Below, in pieces: positions 23,584 to 31,744 of a DNA stretch of 56,086 nucleotides (within the stretch, counting starts at the first letter, position 1; each line of letters starts with the position of its first letter). The notes beneath the pieces are model-generated. The model worked only from the letters and a program-made list of their open reading frames with translations. It was not told the origin of the DNA and searched no databases. The position numbers and the translations under genes are program-made. Location of the stretch: NCBI GenBank assembly GCA_025455395.1, contig JALOMO010000027.1, positions 1 to 56,086 of the forward strand. Direction: 5' to 3'. The stretch is from Bacteroidales bacterium (GTDB taxonomy: Bacteria > Bacteroidota > Bacteroidia > Bacteroidales > VadinHA17).

Positions 23584-24775
23584 CATCGAAACAGGTAGAG
23601 GGTGCCCCGGTACTCTTTTCCGGCATACTCAATGTCATCATACCCCACGGCCCTGATCACATAATAGTAGGCACCTGCCTGGGCACGCCGGTCGCTGTAG
23701 TTTACCTTTCCGTCCCACCCCTGCCAGTCGAGAAGTGCTTCCCCACTACCCTCATAATGATACACCCGCTGTCCACCCTTGGCGAAGATCTGTACATCAA
23801 TGTACCTCAGTGATTTTTTTTCGGGAACGAAATAATCATTGTAGCCGTCTTCATTCGGGGTGAAGACATTTGGTATCTGCAGTGTTGACGGCTCAACCGT
23901 AATTGTAACTTTTGATGAATCGCGACATGTCAGCTCGCTTTCAATAATCAGGGTAACCTCGTAAGTGCCGGGTATATAATATGTATGAATCCCAGGGTCT
24001 GGGAGTGTGGATAGTGAGTCATCACCAAACTTCCACATATATAAGAGACCCCTGACTGACTTATCTGTGAATGACACCTTCAACGGCGCCTCTCCCGAAA
24101 CAGGCTCGGCAGTGAATTCTGACTTCACATGTATGGAGGTATAGTCAAATGATGATGTGTTCACGCATCCGAAGCTGTCAGTGACCTGTAGCATATACCT
24201 CACGTCAACCAGGGGAGGAGAGAATGTTATCGGATCAACGGCGAGGTCAGGAAAAGGAATTGTCGATGAAGGTGTTGAGGACCAGAGGTGTCTCACGCCG
24301 TTGGGAAGACGTCGTGCTGTTCCCGTGGCAGGGTCGTAATAGTTAAAGTGGTCTGGTGCCACTGTTCCGTCAAGGGCAACGTAGTCACATGTGTAATGGA
24401 GCAGTGCGGCATTGGCGACGGGATTATCAAGATTCACCCATGCGTAAAGTATCGTATCGTATGTGCCGCCATCTGTTATTCTGACCCTGTATCCTCCCTC
24501 CTGCAGCCCGGAGAGCGTTGAGCTGTTGCCCATCCCACCAGGCATGGGGATTGTAAAACCTCCTCCTGCCTGGTCATACCTGGTCCAGGTAAATATGAAG
24601 GGTGCTGTCCCGCCCGGACTGGTGGCAGTGAGAGTACCGGTGAGATGAAGACAGGGTCATGCCTCGTCGTTACCGGATAGGTTGTCATGCGCACTGCGCT
24701 GCTACCTGGAGCAGTTATCTGTGCCTGCGATGCAAATGACAATAATATCAATATGAGGATCAGGAGCCTTGACAC
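23583..24775 (-). CDS. Type IX secretion/gliding-motility C-terminal domain protein, frameshifted
   Basis: The signal peptide (LLILILILLSFASQAQ) and about 40 residues are read from the ATG at 24775. The rest lies in another frame whose own first ATG is 24545 but which reads sensibly back to a stop at 24657-24659 (CLHLTGTLTATSPGGTAPF). Adding one base to the GGG run at 24654-24656 (CCC on the coding strand) joins the two as a single protein of about 397 residues. It has a PKD domain (about 165-245, WKFGDDS, GTYEVTLIIES) and a CHU_C-type C-terminal signal (IPNVFTPNEDGYNDYFVP) for export by the type IX system. This is either a sequencing or assembly error, or a recent inactivation. Confidence 0.75.
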
Positions 24776-24810
24776 CCTTACTAAACGGATTAATAGATGA
24801 AAATCATATG

Positions 24811-24818
24811 CAAAACTA
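24811..24818 (-). promoter_or_regulatory. Bacteroidetes -7 box TAGTTTTG
   Basis: An exact TAnnTTTG match on the minus strand, 36 bases upstream of the ATG at 24775. No -33 match at the usual spacing. Confidence 0.4.
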
Positions 24819-24933
24819 ATAAAAAAACGTTGCCCTGATCAGCATTCACTCTCTGAGTGGTTAGTATTAAGGGTGTTGAAAACTTTCATAGCCTGATATG
24901 ATATCCCTTCGTCGCTCCTACCGTGGGTAATCT

Positions 24934-24941
24934 TATCTTTG
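24934..24941 (+). promoter_or_regulatory. Bacteroidetes -7 box TATCTTTG
   Basis: An exact TAnnTTTG match 26 bases before the helicase start. The -33 element is not recognisable. Confidence 0.4.
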
Positions 24942-24966
24942 ATGCGGAAAAGCCGCTTTCCCGAAT

Positions 24967-27246
24967 ATGTTTCGCGACTACCTGAAAGAACTTAACGAAG
25001 CCCAGCAGGCTGCTGTCATCAACACCGACGGCCCGGCAATGGTGATAGCCGGTGCCGGTTCAGGCAAGACCCGCGTACTGACATACCGTATTGCTCATCT
25101 CCTTCAGTCGGGTGTACCGGCCTACCGCATCCTTGCGCTTACTTTTACCAACAAGGCAGCAGGTGAGATGAAAGAAAGGATAATAAGGATAGTGGGACAT
25201 GAGACGGCACGCAGCCTTTGGATGGGCACCTTCCACTCGGTGTTTGCACGTTTTCTGCGAAACGACGGGCATTACCTGGGCTATAAGAGTAACTTTACCA
25301 TCTACGACCAGGATAACAGCAGGAGCCTTGTGCGCACCATTATCAGGGAGATGAATCTTGATGACTCGGTCTACAAGCCTGCTGCCGTAGCCGCCCGCAT
25401 CTCACATGCAAAGAATAACCTTATAACTGCACAACAGTACGGGTCGGTGGCTCAGATAACTGAGACAGACAAAGCTTCGCGGGTGCCGGAGATGGCAACC
25501 ATCTACAGGCATTATGCCGCACGTTGCTTTAAAGCCAATGCAATGGACTTTGATGACCTGTTGCTGAATATCAATATACTCTTCCGTGACTTTCCCGAAG
25601 TGCTTGATCAATACAGAAAAAGATTCGACTTCGTCCTTGTTGACGAGTACCAGGATACCAATTATTCCCAGTACATAATTGTCCATAAGTTGTCTGAGCT
25701 TCACAGAAACCTGTGCGTGGTAGGCGACGATGCGCAGAGCATCTATTCATTCCGCGGTGCCCGTATAGAGAATATTCTCAATTTTAAGAACGATTACCCT
25801 GATTACCGTATCTTCAAGCTTGAGCAGAACTACCGGTCGACACAGACAATAGTAAACGCGGCAAACAGTGTTATCGAAAAGAATGCCGGACAAATAAAAA
25901 AGACTATTTATTCAAAAAATGAGGTGGGTGAAAAGATCAGGGTTGTCCAGACGACAATTGACAGTGAAGAGGGAATAGTCACCGCCTCTGACATCCTTGA
26001 CACCCGCATTCGTGAACGTCTTGACTGGAAGGATTTTGCAGTGTTGTACCGCACCAATGCCCAGTCACGTATCTTCGAGGAGATGCTTCGCAAGCGCAAC
26101 ATTCCCTATAAGATCTTTGGCGGGCAGTCGTTCTATGAACGGAAGGAGATCCGTGACCTGATAGCATACCTGCGGTTAGTAGTAAATCCTGATGATGAGG
26201 AGGCCCTGAAACGGATCATCAACTACCCTAAAAGGGGCATAGGTGACACAACGGTACAGAAGCTTGCCGATCTCGCCCTGAGTCTGAATGTAAGCATATG
26301 GTCCATACTATCCTCTTCAGACCTCTCTTCAACTTACCTGCAGCCGTCACTTAGGTCCAAACTGGCAACCTTTACCAACCTGGTAATGCCATTCATCTCA
26401 TCAGCTCCGACAGCAAGTGCGTACGATATGGCAAACAGGATGGCAGCTGCCAGCGGAATCATCACAGAACTGAGACAGGGAGAGGTGCCTGAAGACATTG
26501 ACAGGCTTGAAAATATCCAGGAGTTGCTGAACGGTATCAAGGAATTCACCGAGGCCGCTCTCACCAACGATGAGCCTGCCGACATTGCGACATGGCTGCA
26601 GTCAGTATCGCTGCTTACTGACCAGGACAGGGAGAAACCGGAGGAGCGTGACAAGGTCACTCTGATGACAATCCATTCTGCCAAGGGGCTTGAATTCAAA
26701 TATGTCTACATAGTAGGGCTCGAGGAAAATCTCTTCCCGTCGGCCATGAACCTGTTTAATCCGCGCGAACTCGAGGAAGAGCGCAGGCTGTTTTATGTTG
26801 CTCTCACCCGCGCCTGCAGACGCGTCACCCTGAGCTATGCCCTGAACAGGTACAAATGGGGCTCACTTGAACGCACTTCACCAAGCCGTTTCATAGGTGA
26901 GATTGAGGCTGAATTTCTCCACTACCCTCACTCAACGGGAAGGATTCACGATCAGGCAGCAGGATACGCAACAAAGAGCGTGAGCGAGAAAGAGGCCGCG
27001 TTTGTTGCAAAGCCCTCCGATAAAAAGCTGATCAGGGTGGCAAATGCCAGGGACACTCAAAGAGCGGAAATCAGCGCTCCGTCAGTTCTTCTGGCATCAG
27101 GCGACCGTGTACGGCATGAGCGGTTCGGAGAGGGAGTTGTGAAATCAGTTGAGGGTGAAGCCCCAAACACAACAGCAGTCATCGAGTTCGGACCAGCCGG
27201 ACCCAAAAAACTGCTGCTGCGGTTTGCGAAGCTTACAAAGCTCTGA
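24967..27246 (+). CDS. uvrD: UvrD/PcrA superfamily 1 DNA helicase
   Basis: 759 residues, full length. Walker A is AGAGSGKT (28-35), and the Q motif is LNEAQQAAV (9-17). The DEXX box appears as VDEYQDTN, followed by GDDAQSIYSFRGA, LEQNYRST, MTIHSAKGLEFKYV and RRLFYVALTRA in order. The C-terminus has the Tudor-like element seen in PcrA (GDRVRHERFGEGVVKSVEG). It is a 3'-5' helicase for nucleotide excision and mismatch repair and for clearing recombination or transcription blocks. It stands alone and converges with the next gene, 10 bases away. Confidence 0.95.
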   Translation: MFRDYLKELNEAQQAAVINTDGPAMVIAGAGSGKTRVLTYRIAHLLQSGVPAYRILALTFTNKAAGEMKERIIRIVGHETARSLWMGTFHSVFARFLRNDGHYLGYKSNFTIYDQDNSRSLVRTIIREMNLDDSVYKPAAVAARISHAKNNLITAQQYGSVAQITETDKASRVPEMATIYRHYAARCFKANAMDFDDLLLNINILFRDFPEVLDQYRKRFDFVLVDEYQDTNYSQYIIVHKLSELHRNLCVVGDDAQSIYSFRGARIENILNFKNDYPDYRIFKLEQNYRSTQTIVNAANSVIEKNAGQIKKTIYSKNEVGEKIRVVQTTIDSEEGIVTASDILDTRIRERLDWKDFAVLYRTNAQSRIFEEMLRKRNIPYKIFGGQSFYERKEIRDLIAYLRLVVNPDDEEALKRIINYPKRGIGDTTVQKLADLALSLNVSIWSILSSSDLSSTYLQPSLRSKLATFTNLVMPFISSAPTASAYDMANRMAAASGIITELRQGEVPEDIDRLENIQELLNGIKEFTEAALTNDEPADIATWLQSVSLLTDQDREKPEERDKVTLMTIHSAKGLEFKYVYIVGLEENLFPSAMNLFNPRELEEERRLFYVALTRACRRVTLSYALNRYKWGSLERTSPSRFIGEIEAEFLHYPHSTGRIHDQAAGYATKSVSEKEAAFVAKPSDKKLIRVANARDTQRAEISAPSVLLASGDRVRHERFGEGVVKSVEGEAPNTTAVIEFGPAGPKKLLLRFAKLTKL

Positions 27247-27256
27247 TCTCTTCTGC

Positions 27257-28003
27257 TTATGCCTCTGCTACAGGAGCTGCCTCAACCTGGTACAATCCTT
27301 TCTCTATCAATACCGAATGGTATAGGGTTGCAAACGAAGTTTTAACCCACATATCCGATACAAGGACGCCGATGAAAAGACAGATTAATCCTGCGATGTA
27401 GATGAAGAAGGCGACAAAACCCATAAGGAATATCCTCCAACCCTGTCCGCGGGTAAGCTTCCAGCTCTCCTCGGCTGCCTGAATAGGATCAAGACCGCGG
27501 TCCATTACCAGGTACGCTGTAAATGCCAGCCGGCATCCTATTATGATCCCAGGAATGATAAGGCATACTATCCCTATACCTACCAATGCAGTAACAAGCA
27601 GGTTAGCAAGGATTATATTAAGGTAATTCTTGCGAAATCCGCTGATGAGCATGTCAAAGTCGGGAGTCTGACGGCGTACAGCCTGTACGAACATCATCTT
27701 TCCACCATACTTGAATACAGGCATTAGAAGAAAATAGTACAGAAGACCCATTAACCCCATGAATGCGGCGGCGACTCCAAAGGCACCATACCTGAACATC
27801 TCCTCCGGATCAAAGTTAAAATGATCGAAGTCCCATTTGTCGGGTTTGAAATCCACATTAAAGAATGACATCGGAGTGACAAGAATTCCGAGAATGATCA
27901 CAACCAGGAAAAGTCTCAGAAAATTGTCAGTCATGACATTCCACCCTGTGCCATAAGCAGCCCGGAAGGATGGAATAAGACGATAAGTGTTTTGTGTTTC
28001 CAT
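27257..28003 (-). CDS. Multi-pass membrane protein, unknown function
   Basis: 248 residues with about five to six membrane segments (near 30-50, 90-115, 130-150, 160-180, 190-215). Between TM1 and TM2 is an acidic, Asp/Phe-rich loop (DKWDFDHFNFDPEEMF). The stretch AAEESWKLTRGQGWRIFLMGF is reminiscent of the membrane domains of glycerophosphodiesterase-like and DUF975-type proteins. I cannot name the family with confidence. It is divergent from the LuxR-type regulator and shares with it a 166-base promoter region. Confidence 0.6.
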   Translation of the reverse strand: METQNTYRLIPSFRAAYGTGWNVMTDNFLRLFLVVIILGILVTPMSFFNVDFKPDKWDFDHFNFDPEEMFRYGAFGVAAAFMGLMGLLYYFLLMPVFKYGGKMMFVQAVRRQTPDFDMLISGFRKNYLNIILANLLVTALVGIGIVCLIIPGIIIGCRLAFTAYLVMDRGLDPIQAAEESWKLTRGQGWRIFLMGFVAFFIYIAGLICLFIGVLVSDMWVKTSFATLYHSVLIEKGLYQVEAAPVAEA

Positions 28004-28044
28004 TTTTTTGCTTTTTACTGTTCAGAAAAAATCATTTGATGAAG

Positions 28045-28052
28045 CAAATCTA
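28045..28052 (-). promoter_or_regulatory. Bacteroidetes -7 box TAGATTTG
   Basis: An exact TAnnTTTG match on the minus strand, 42 bases before the membrane-protein start. Confidence 0.4.
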
Positions 28053-28077
28053 AAAGCAACTCTTTGGATGGATTTCA

Positions 28078-28137
28078 TACCTTAGTAGTGTTTTTTGAAA
28101 TTCCTACTTTAGTATGTGGGGCACTACTTTTGTAGTG
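28078..28137. promoter_or_regulatory. Three near-identical 13-mers upstream of LuxR-type gene
   Basis: TACCTTAGTAGTG (28078-28090), TACTTTAGTATG (28105-28116, one base shorter) and TACTTTTGTAGTG (28125-28137) are direct repeats starting 27 and 20 bases apart. Copies two and three are also palindromic (TACT-TT-AGTA; CACTAC-TTTT-GTAGTG). They lie between divergent genes and look like an operator cluster. Confidence 0.6.
28125..28132 (+). promoter_or_regulatory. Bacteroidetes -7 box TACTTTTG inside the third repeat
   Basis: An exact TAnnTTTG match 37 bases before the regulator start. It coincides with the third 13-mer, so a protein bound there would cover the promoter. Confidence 0.45.
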
Positions 28138-28169
28138 ACTGTTTTTCAATGCTTTAGACATACAATCTA

Positions 28170-29120
28170 ATGAAGATAGCAGTATTAATAATATTTATTT
28201 TCTGCGCAGCACTGGCATCAGGCAGCATCCTGCTCTCCTCGCGGCTTATCAGGGAGCATCCTCTTCCGCTCATGAGGTCGCTGTTTTATCATATCATTTT
28301 CATTTTCGCCTTCGGGTTCTATGGTGTATGGGGGCAGTTTATAATTGTGACGGTGGCTGGCAGCCAGCTCACCCCTGACCTGCTCTCCACAGTGTCGGTG
28401 GTATCACTGCTTATGGGAATGCCTTTCCTTGTCTTCGGATGGATGATGCTTCTGCGGTTTGGTTCAGAATATGCCGGGTACAGGTTCAGCAATTACCTGG
28501 TTGCACTGTTCCTGCTGGTCAACTTCGGACTGCTGGTATCCCTGGGTGTTGCTACCCGTGATATGGAGTACAGCGAAGGGATGCCCCTGATAAAATACTA
28601 TTACAGCGGATCTGTTATTCTCTTCTCACTTATAACTGCCTGGCTCATTGTCTCAGGCCGGGCTCCCTCATCCGGCAAGACCGACAGGCGTAGTCTCGCT
28701 GCAATTATTGCTGCAGGAGCGGTGGCACAGGCCGCAGTGCTCCTGCTCCTGCCCCATTCAGTATGGATGGCACTTGCATTTGTTTTCCTGCTCTTTGCTG
28801 TCACCTCCCTCCTGCCTGTATACCTGACATACCAGGCTGACCCGAAGACATATCATAGGGAAGATCAGGGTCATCAGCAGGAAAACCTGGACGAGTTCTG
28901 CAGAAAAAATGAGATCTCACCCAGGGAGGCAGACATAATCAGGGAGATCTGCAACGGGCTGAGTAACCAGGAGATAGCCGACAAGCTGTTTATAAGCCTG
29001 CAGACCGTAAAAGATCATACATCACGTATCTATTCCAAAACCAACGTGAGGAACAGGATGCAACTGATGACGATGGTACGGAGGATCATTCAGCTTCAAG
29101 ACGGCCAGGCAGATACTTAA
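28170..29120 (+). CDS. Membrane-anchored LuxR-type transcriptional regulator
   Basis: 316 residues. Residues about 1-225 form roughly seven hydrophobic segments with short loops. A linker rich in charged residues and Gln/His follows (about 226-245). The C-terminus is a LuxR/GerE helix-turn-helix (ISPREADIIREICNGLSNQEIADKLF, then QTVKDHTSRIYSKTNVRNR). This architecture suggests a regulator that senses a signal in or across the membrane and binds DNA directly. The three repeats upstream are candidate autoregulatory sites. The 3' end overlaps the convergent CHAD gene by 35 bases. Confidence 0.85.
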   Translation: MKIAVLIIFIFCAALASGSILLSSRLIREHPLPLMRSLFYHIIFIFAFGFYGVWGQFIIVTVAGSQLTPDLLSTVSVVSLLMGMPFLVFGWMMLLRFGSEYAGYRFSNYLVALFLLVNFGLLVSLGVATRDMEYSEGMPLIKYYYSGSVILFSLITAWLIVSGRAPSSGKTDRRSLAAIIAAGAVAQAAVLLLLPHSVWMALAFVFLLFAVTSLLPVYLTYQADPKTYHREDQGHQQENLDEFCRKNEISPREADIIREICNGLSNQEIADKLFISLQTVKDHTSRIYSKTNVRNRMQLMTMVRRIIQLQDGQADT

Positions 29121-29979
29121 ATCCGGGAAGGTCTTGCAGCATCTTGCCTGGACAGAAGATCCGGTAGGCTTCCGGCCATACTTTTGAAAGATACCTGTCC
29201 TGCTTGTCCCTTATCACTACTGCAAGCTCATCCATCGCAGGATCGTTATCTTGCTGATAACTGTACCCCGTCTGCTCCATGATCTGTGCCAGATCATTGA
29301 ATCTGCCCAGGTTCTGAGTGAGGAAATCAAGCTTTTTCTCGAGTGATTTTATTGCTGAAGGATTAAGGGGACGGAAAAACCATAGCTGGTAGAGAAATGT
29401 CTTTGTCTTCTTCCGGAACTCATGAAGCAGTGACTGCTTTGGGTTGTTCCTGCAGTCAAGATATGCCCTGGCCGCGATCAGATAGTTATTTTCAAGCTCA
29501 CCTGAGAGCAGCTTAAGATCAGGATTATCCAGTGTCAGGAACCGTACCCTGAAGAGTGCCCTTGTAAGCTGTGTGCCGATGGTCTTTATCGCTGTACTCT
29601 TCTCCGCAGCCATCTCCCATGATGAATAGGGCTTGCGAAGCATCTCCACTATCTTCTCTTTACTCTTGAGCCTCAGGAAAAGCTCAGGATGCTCCTTTCG
29701 GAGCTCCCTGACGGTTTTACGCAAGACAGATGTCTCACGCCATGAACTCAGGATGCGTCCTACCTCTCTCCCGGCAACATACTCACGGTTATATGAAACC
29801 TCGTCAAGCAGCGGTCTTATCAACCTGACGGTTGCTCTCTGCCTCTTCATCAGAACCCTTATATCGTGTATGGCATCGTCATCAGGAAACGGCGACTGCC
29901 CCAGCAAGGCCAGTGACTCCCTGAGATAACCTGAAAGTGCAGGTTTGATTTCTTTAAGTACTGTTAGGTCTGTTTCCAT
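29086..29979 (-). CDS. CHAD domain protein (polyphosphate-binding family)
   Basis: 297 residues, all helical. The N-terminal His/Arg/Lys-rich pattern IHDIRVLMKRQRATVRLIRPLL (near 38-59) and the repeated basic segment LLHEFRKKTKTFLYQLWFF (near 184-202) are the conserved histidine-basic helices of CHAD domains, which bind polyphosphate granules. No CYTH partner domain is present. Polyphosphate kinase 1 and a SixA-like phosphatase lie within 2.2 kb, so a role in polyphosphate handling is supported by context. Confidence 0.85.
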   Translation of the reverse strand: METDLTVLKEIKPALSGYLRESLALLGQSPFPDDDAIHDIRVLMKRQRATVRLIRPLLDEVSYNREYVAGREVGRILSSWRETSVLRKTVRELRKEHPELFLRLKSKEKIVEMLRKPYSSWEMAAEKSTAIKTIGTQLTRALFRVRFLTLDNPDLKLLSGELENNYLIAARAYLDCRNNPKQSLLHEFRKKTKTFLYQLWFFRPLNPSAIKSLEKKLDFLTQNLGRFNDLAQIMEQTGYSYQQDNDPAMDELAVVIRDKQDRYLSKVWPEAYRIFCPGKMLQDLPGFKYLPGRLEAE

Positions 29980-30008
29980 TTCGTCATCACCGATGGAGGC
30001 CCGATAAA

Positions 30009-30024
30009 GTTACACATTTGTAAC
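30009..30024. promoter_or_regulatory. Inverted repeat GTTACA-N4-TGTAAC between divergent genes
   Basis: A perfect 6-base inverted repeat, 30 bases upstream of the CHAD gene and 33 bases upstream of the -7 box of the phosphofructokinase gene. A candidate operator shared by both. Confidence 0.4.
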
Positions 30025-30056
30025 AATTATGCCGTTCCTCCTGGGAGAACTTTGCT

Positions 30057-30064
30057 TATTTTTG
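30057..30064 (+). promoter_or_regulatory. Bacteroidetes -7 box TATTTTTG
   Basis: An exact TAnnTTTG match before the phosphofructokinase gene, 92 bases ahead of the chosen start and 26 ahead of the first in-frame ATG. Confidence 0.4.
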
Positions 30065-30155
30065 CCCCAAGTAATTCGGCAGCAACGAATTGCTAATGAG
30101 CAATGATTTTGATACATTTGAAAGAAATTGTACAGGATCATATTTACAACACAAA

Positions 30156-31199
30156 ATGGGCAAAACAAGGTTACCTCAGAAAATAGGGATATTAACCGCC
30201 GGAGGCGATTGTCCGGGAATAAACGCAGCTATCAGGGGCGTAGGTAAAACAGCCATAGTAAAATACGGGATGAAGGTGATTGGTATCAGCGACGGCTTCT
30301 CAGGCCTGATACACAAGGAGTATATGGAGCTTACAGAGCACAGTCTGTCTGGCATTCTTACACTTGGAGGAACAATACTTGGCACATCGAGGGAGAAACC
30401 TTTTAAAAGTGAAGGCAAGCCAAAGAACGAACTCCGAAAACCGATACTTATTAAGGAACACTATGAACAGCTTGGTCTTGACTGCCTTGTATGCATTGGG
30501 GGGAACGGAACGATGAAGACGGCTTACATGCTGTCGCAGAATGGGCTTAACGTCGTCGGAATTCCCAAAACAATCGACAATGATATCTGGGGCACTGATA
30601 TAACCTTCGGATTTGATTCAGCGGTAAATATTGCCACCGAGGCAATTGACAGGTTGCACTCAACAGCAAACTCGCACAAGCGCATTATGGTAATCGAAAT
30701 AATGGGCCATAATGCCGGATGGCTCGCACTCTATTCAGGCATGGCCGGCGGAGGTGATGTCATACTTATACCTGAGATTGCCCATGATGAGGATGTAATC
30801 ATGAAATACCTGGCAAAAAGGGCCAATGACAACAAACCCTATTCCATAGTTGTTGTAGCTGAAGGAATCAAGGTTCCTGAGAACGAGGAGTCACCGGGAA
30901 GATATTTTGCCAGGAAGATACAGAGTGTTACGGGACTCGAGACAAGGGAGACAGTGTTAGGATATATACAGAGAGGCGGAACCCCATCACCGATGGACAG
31001 GGTCCTTGCCTCAAGGTTTGGCGCCGCAGCGGCTAACCTGATAGCCCAGGGTAAATATGGAAAGATGGTTGCCCACAGGAACGGTTCTATCTCCTCAATT
31101 GACCTCTCAGAGGTTGCAGGCAAGGTCAAGCTGGTTGAGGCTAATGACCCGATGGTGCTGCAGGCAAGGGAGATGGGAACCTGTTTCGGACGATGTTAA
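30156..31199 (+). CDS. pfkA: 6-phosphofructokinase (PfkA family, mixed-substrate type)
   Basis: 347 residues from the ATG at 30156. An ATG at 30090 adds 22 residues with no homology to the fold; the family begins just before KIGILTAGGDCPG. The enzyme phosphorylates fructose 6-phosphate in glycolysis. Key segments are GGDCPGINAAI (16-26), IGGNGT (114-119), PKTIDND (137-143, with the catalytic Asp), and MGHNAGW. Gly at the fourth place of GGNGT favours ATP, while Lys in PKTIDND is the PPi-type residue. The combination is that of the mixed-substrate PFK group. The phosphatase gene follows within 17 bases, suggesting an operon. Confidence 0.93.
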   Translation: MGKTRLPQKIGILTAGGDCPGINAAIRGVGKTAIVKYGMKVIGISDGFSGLIHKEYMELTEHSLSGILTLGGTILGTSREKPFKSEGKPKNELRKPILIKEHYEQLGLDCLVCIGGNGTMKTAYMLSQNGLNVVGIPKTIDNDIWGTDITFGFDSAVNIATEAIDRLHSTANSHKRIMVIEIMGHNAGWLALYSGMAGGGDVILIPEIAHDEDVIMKYLAKRANDNKPYSIVVVAEGIKVPENEESPGRYFARKIQSVTGLETRETVLGYIQRGGTPSPMDRVLASRFGAAAANLIAQGKYGKMVAHRNGSISSIDLSEVAGKVKLVEANDPMVLQAREMGTCFGRC

Positions 31200-31216
31200 T
31201 TATTATTTTATTGAAA

Positions 31217-31744
31217 ATGAAAGAGACACGCAAAAAGGTAAAAAGGATTAAAAAGGTTATCCTTGTCAGGCACAGCAAAGCCGAAGCTCAGGCACCTGAG
31301 TTTCCTGATTTCGAAAGATCACTTACAACCAAAGGAAAAACCATCTCCAAAGTCATGGCGAACATCCTTAAGTCAAAGGAGAAGGAACTGGGATTGTTGT
31401 TGACAAGCCCTGCATTCAGGGCATACGAGACTGCATTAATATTCAGCAAAGCATATGGTCTTGATCATGACAGGATAAGGCTCTGCAGCGAGCTCTATTC
31501 CGGAATCGGCTCAAATGACATAATCTCATTCTTCAAATCATTTAGTGAAGATCATGACACTGTCACCCTCTTCGGCCATAATTCACTAATCTCCGATATG
31601 GCGAGAGCACTAAATTCAGGCGTCACCGAAGAACTCCCCAAAACGGGTATAATCTGCCTCTCATTCGTGGCCGACAAATGGAACTTAATCGAACCGGGGA
31701 GCGGAAAAACCGACTATTTCCTGAAACCCAAATCTCGCTTATGA
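31217..31744 (+). CDS. sixA: SixA-like phosphohistidine phosphatase
   Basis: 175 residues from the ATG at 31217; the earlier ATG at 31193 overlaps the pfkA stop and adds eight hydrophobic residues. The histidine-phosphatase core is VILVRHSKAEAQ (His19, the nucleophile). LTTKGKTISK, LLTSPAFRAYETA and the second catalytic His in LFGHNSLIS follow. E. coli SixA removes phosphate from histidine on phosphocarrier proteins; here the substrate is not shown. The stop overlaps the ppk start (ATGA), so expression is probably coupled to polyphosphate kinase. Confidence 0.85.
   Translation: MKETRKKVKRIKKVILVRHSKAEAQAPEFPDFERSLTTKGKTISKVMANILKSKEKELGLLLTSPAFRAYETALIFSKAYGLDHDRIRLCSELYSGIGSNDIISFFKSFSEDHDTVTLFGHNSLISDMARALNSGVTEELPKTGIICLSFVADKWNLIEPGSGKTDYFLKPKSRL

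Noticed and set aside
23411..23813. Several overlapping small frames in both directions at the period-7 repeats
   Set aside because: They exist because period-7 repeats avoid stops; the proteins are repeats of Arg/Lys/Thr/Glu or Ser/Val/Phe without any fold.
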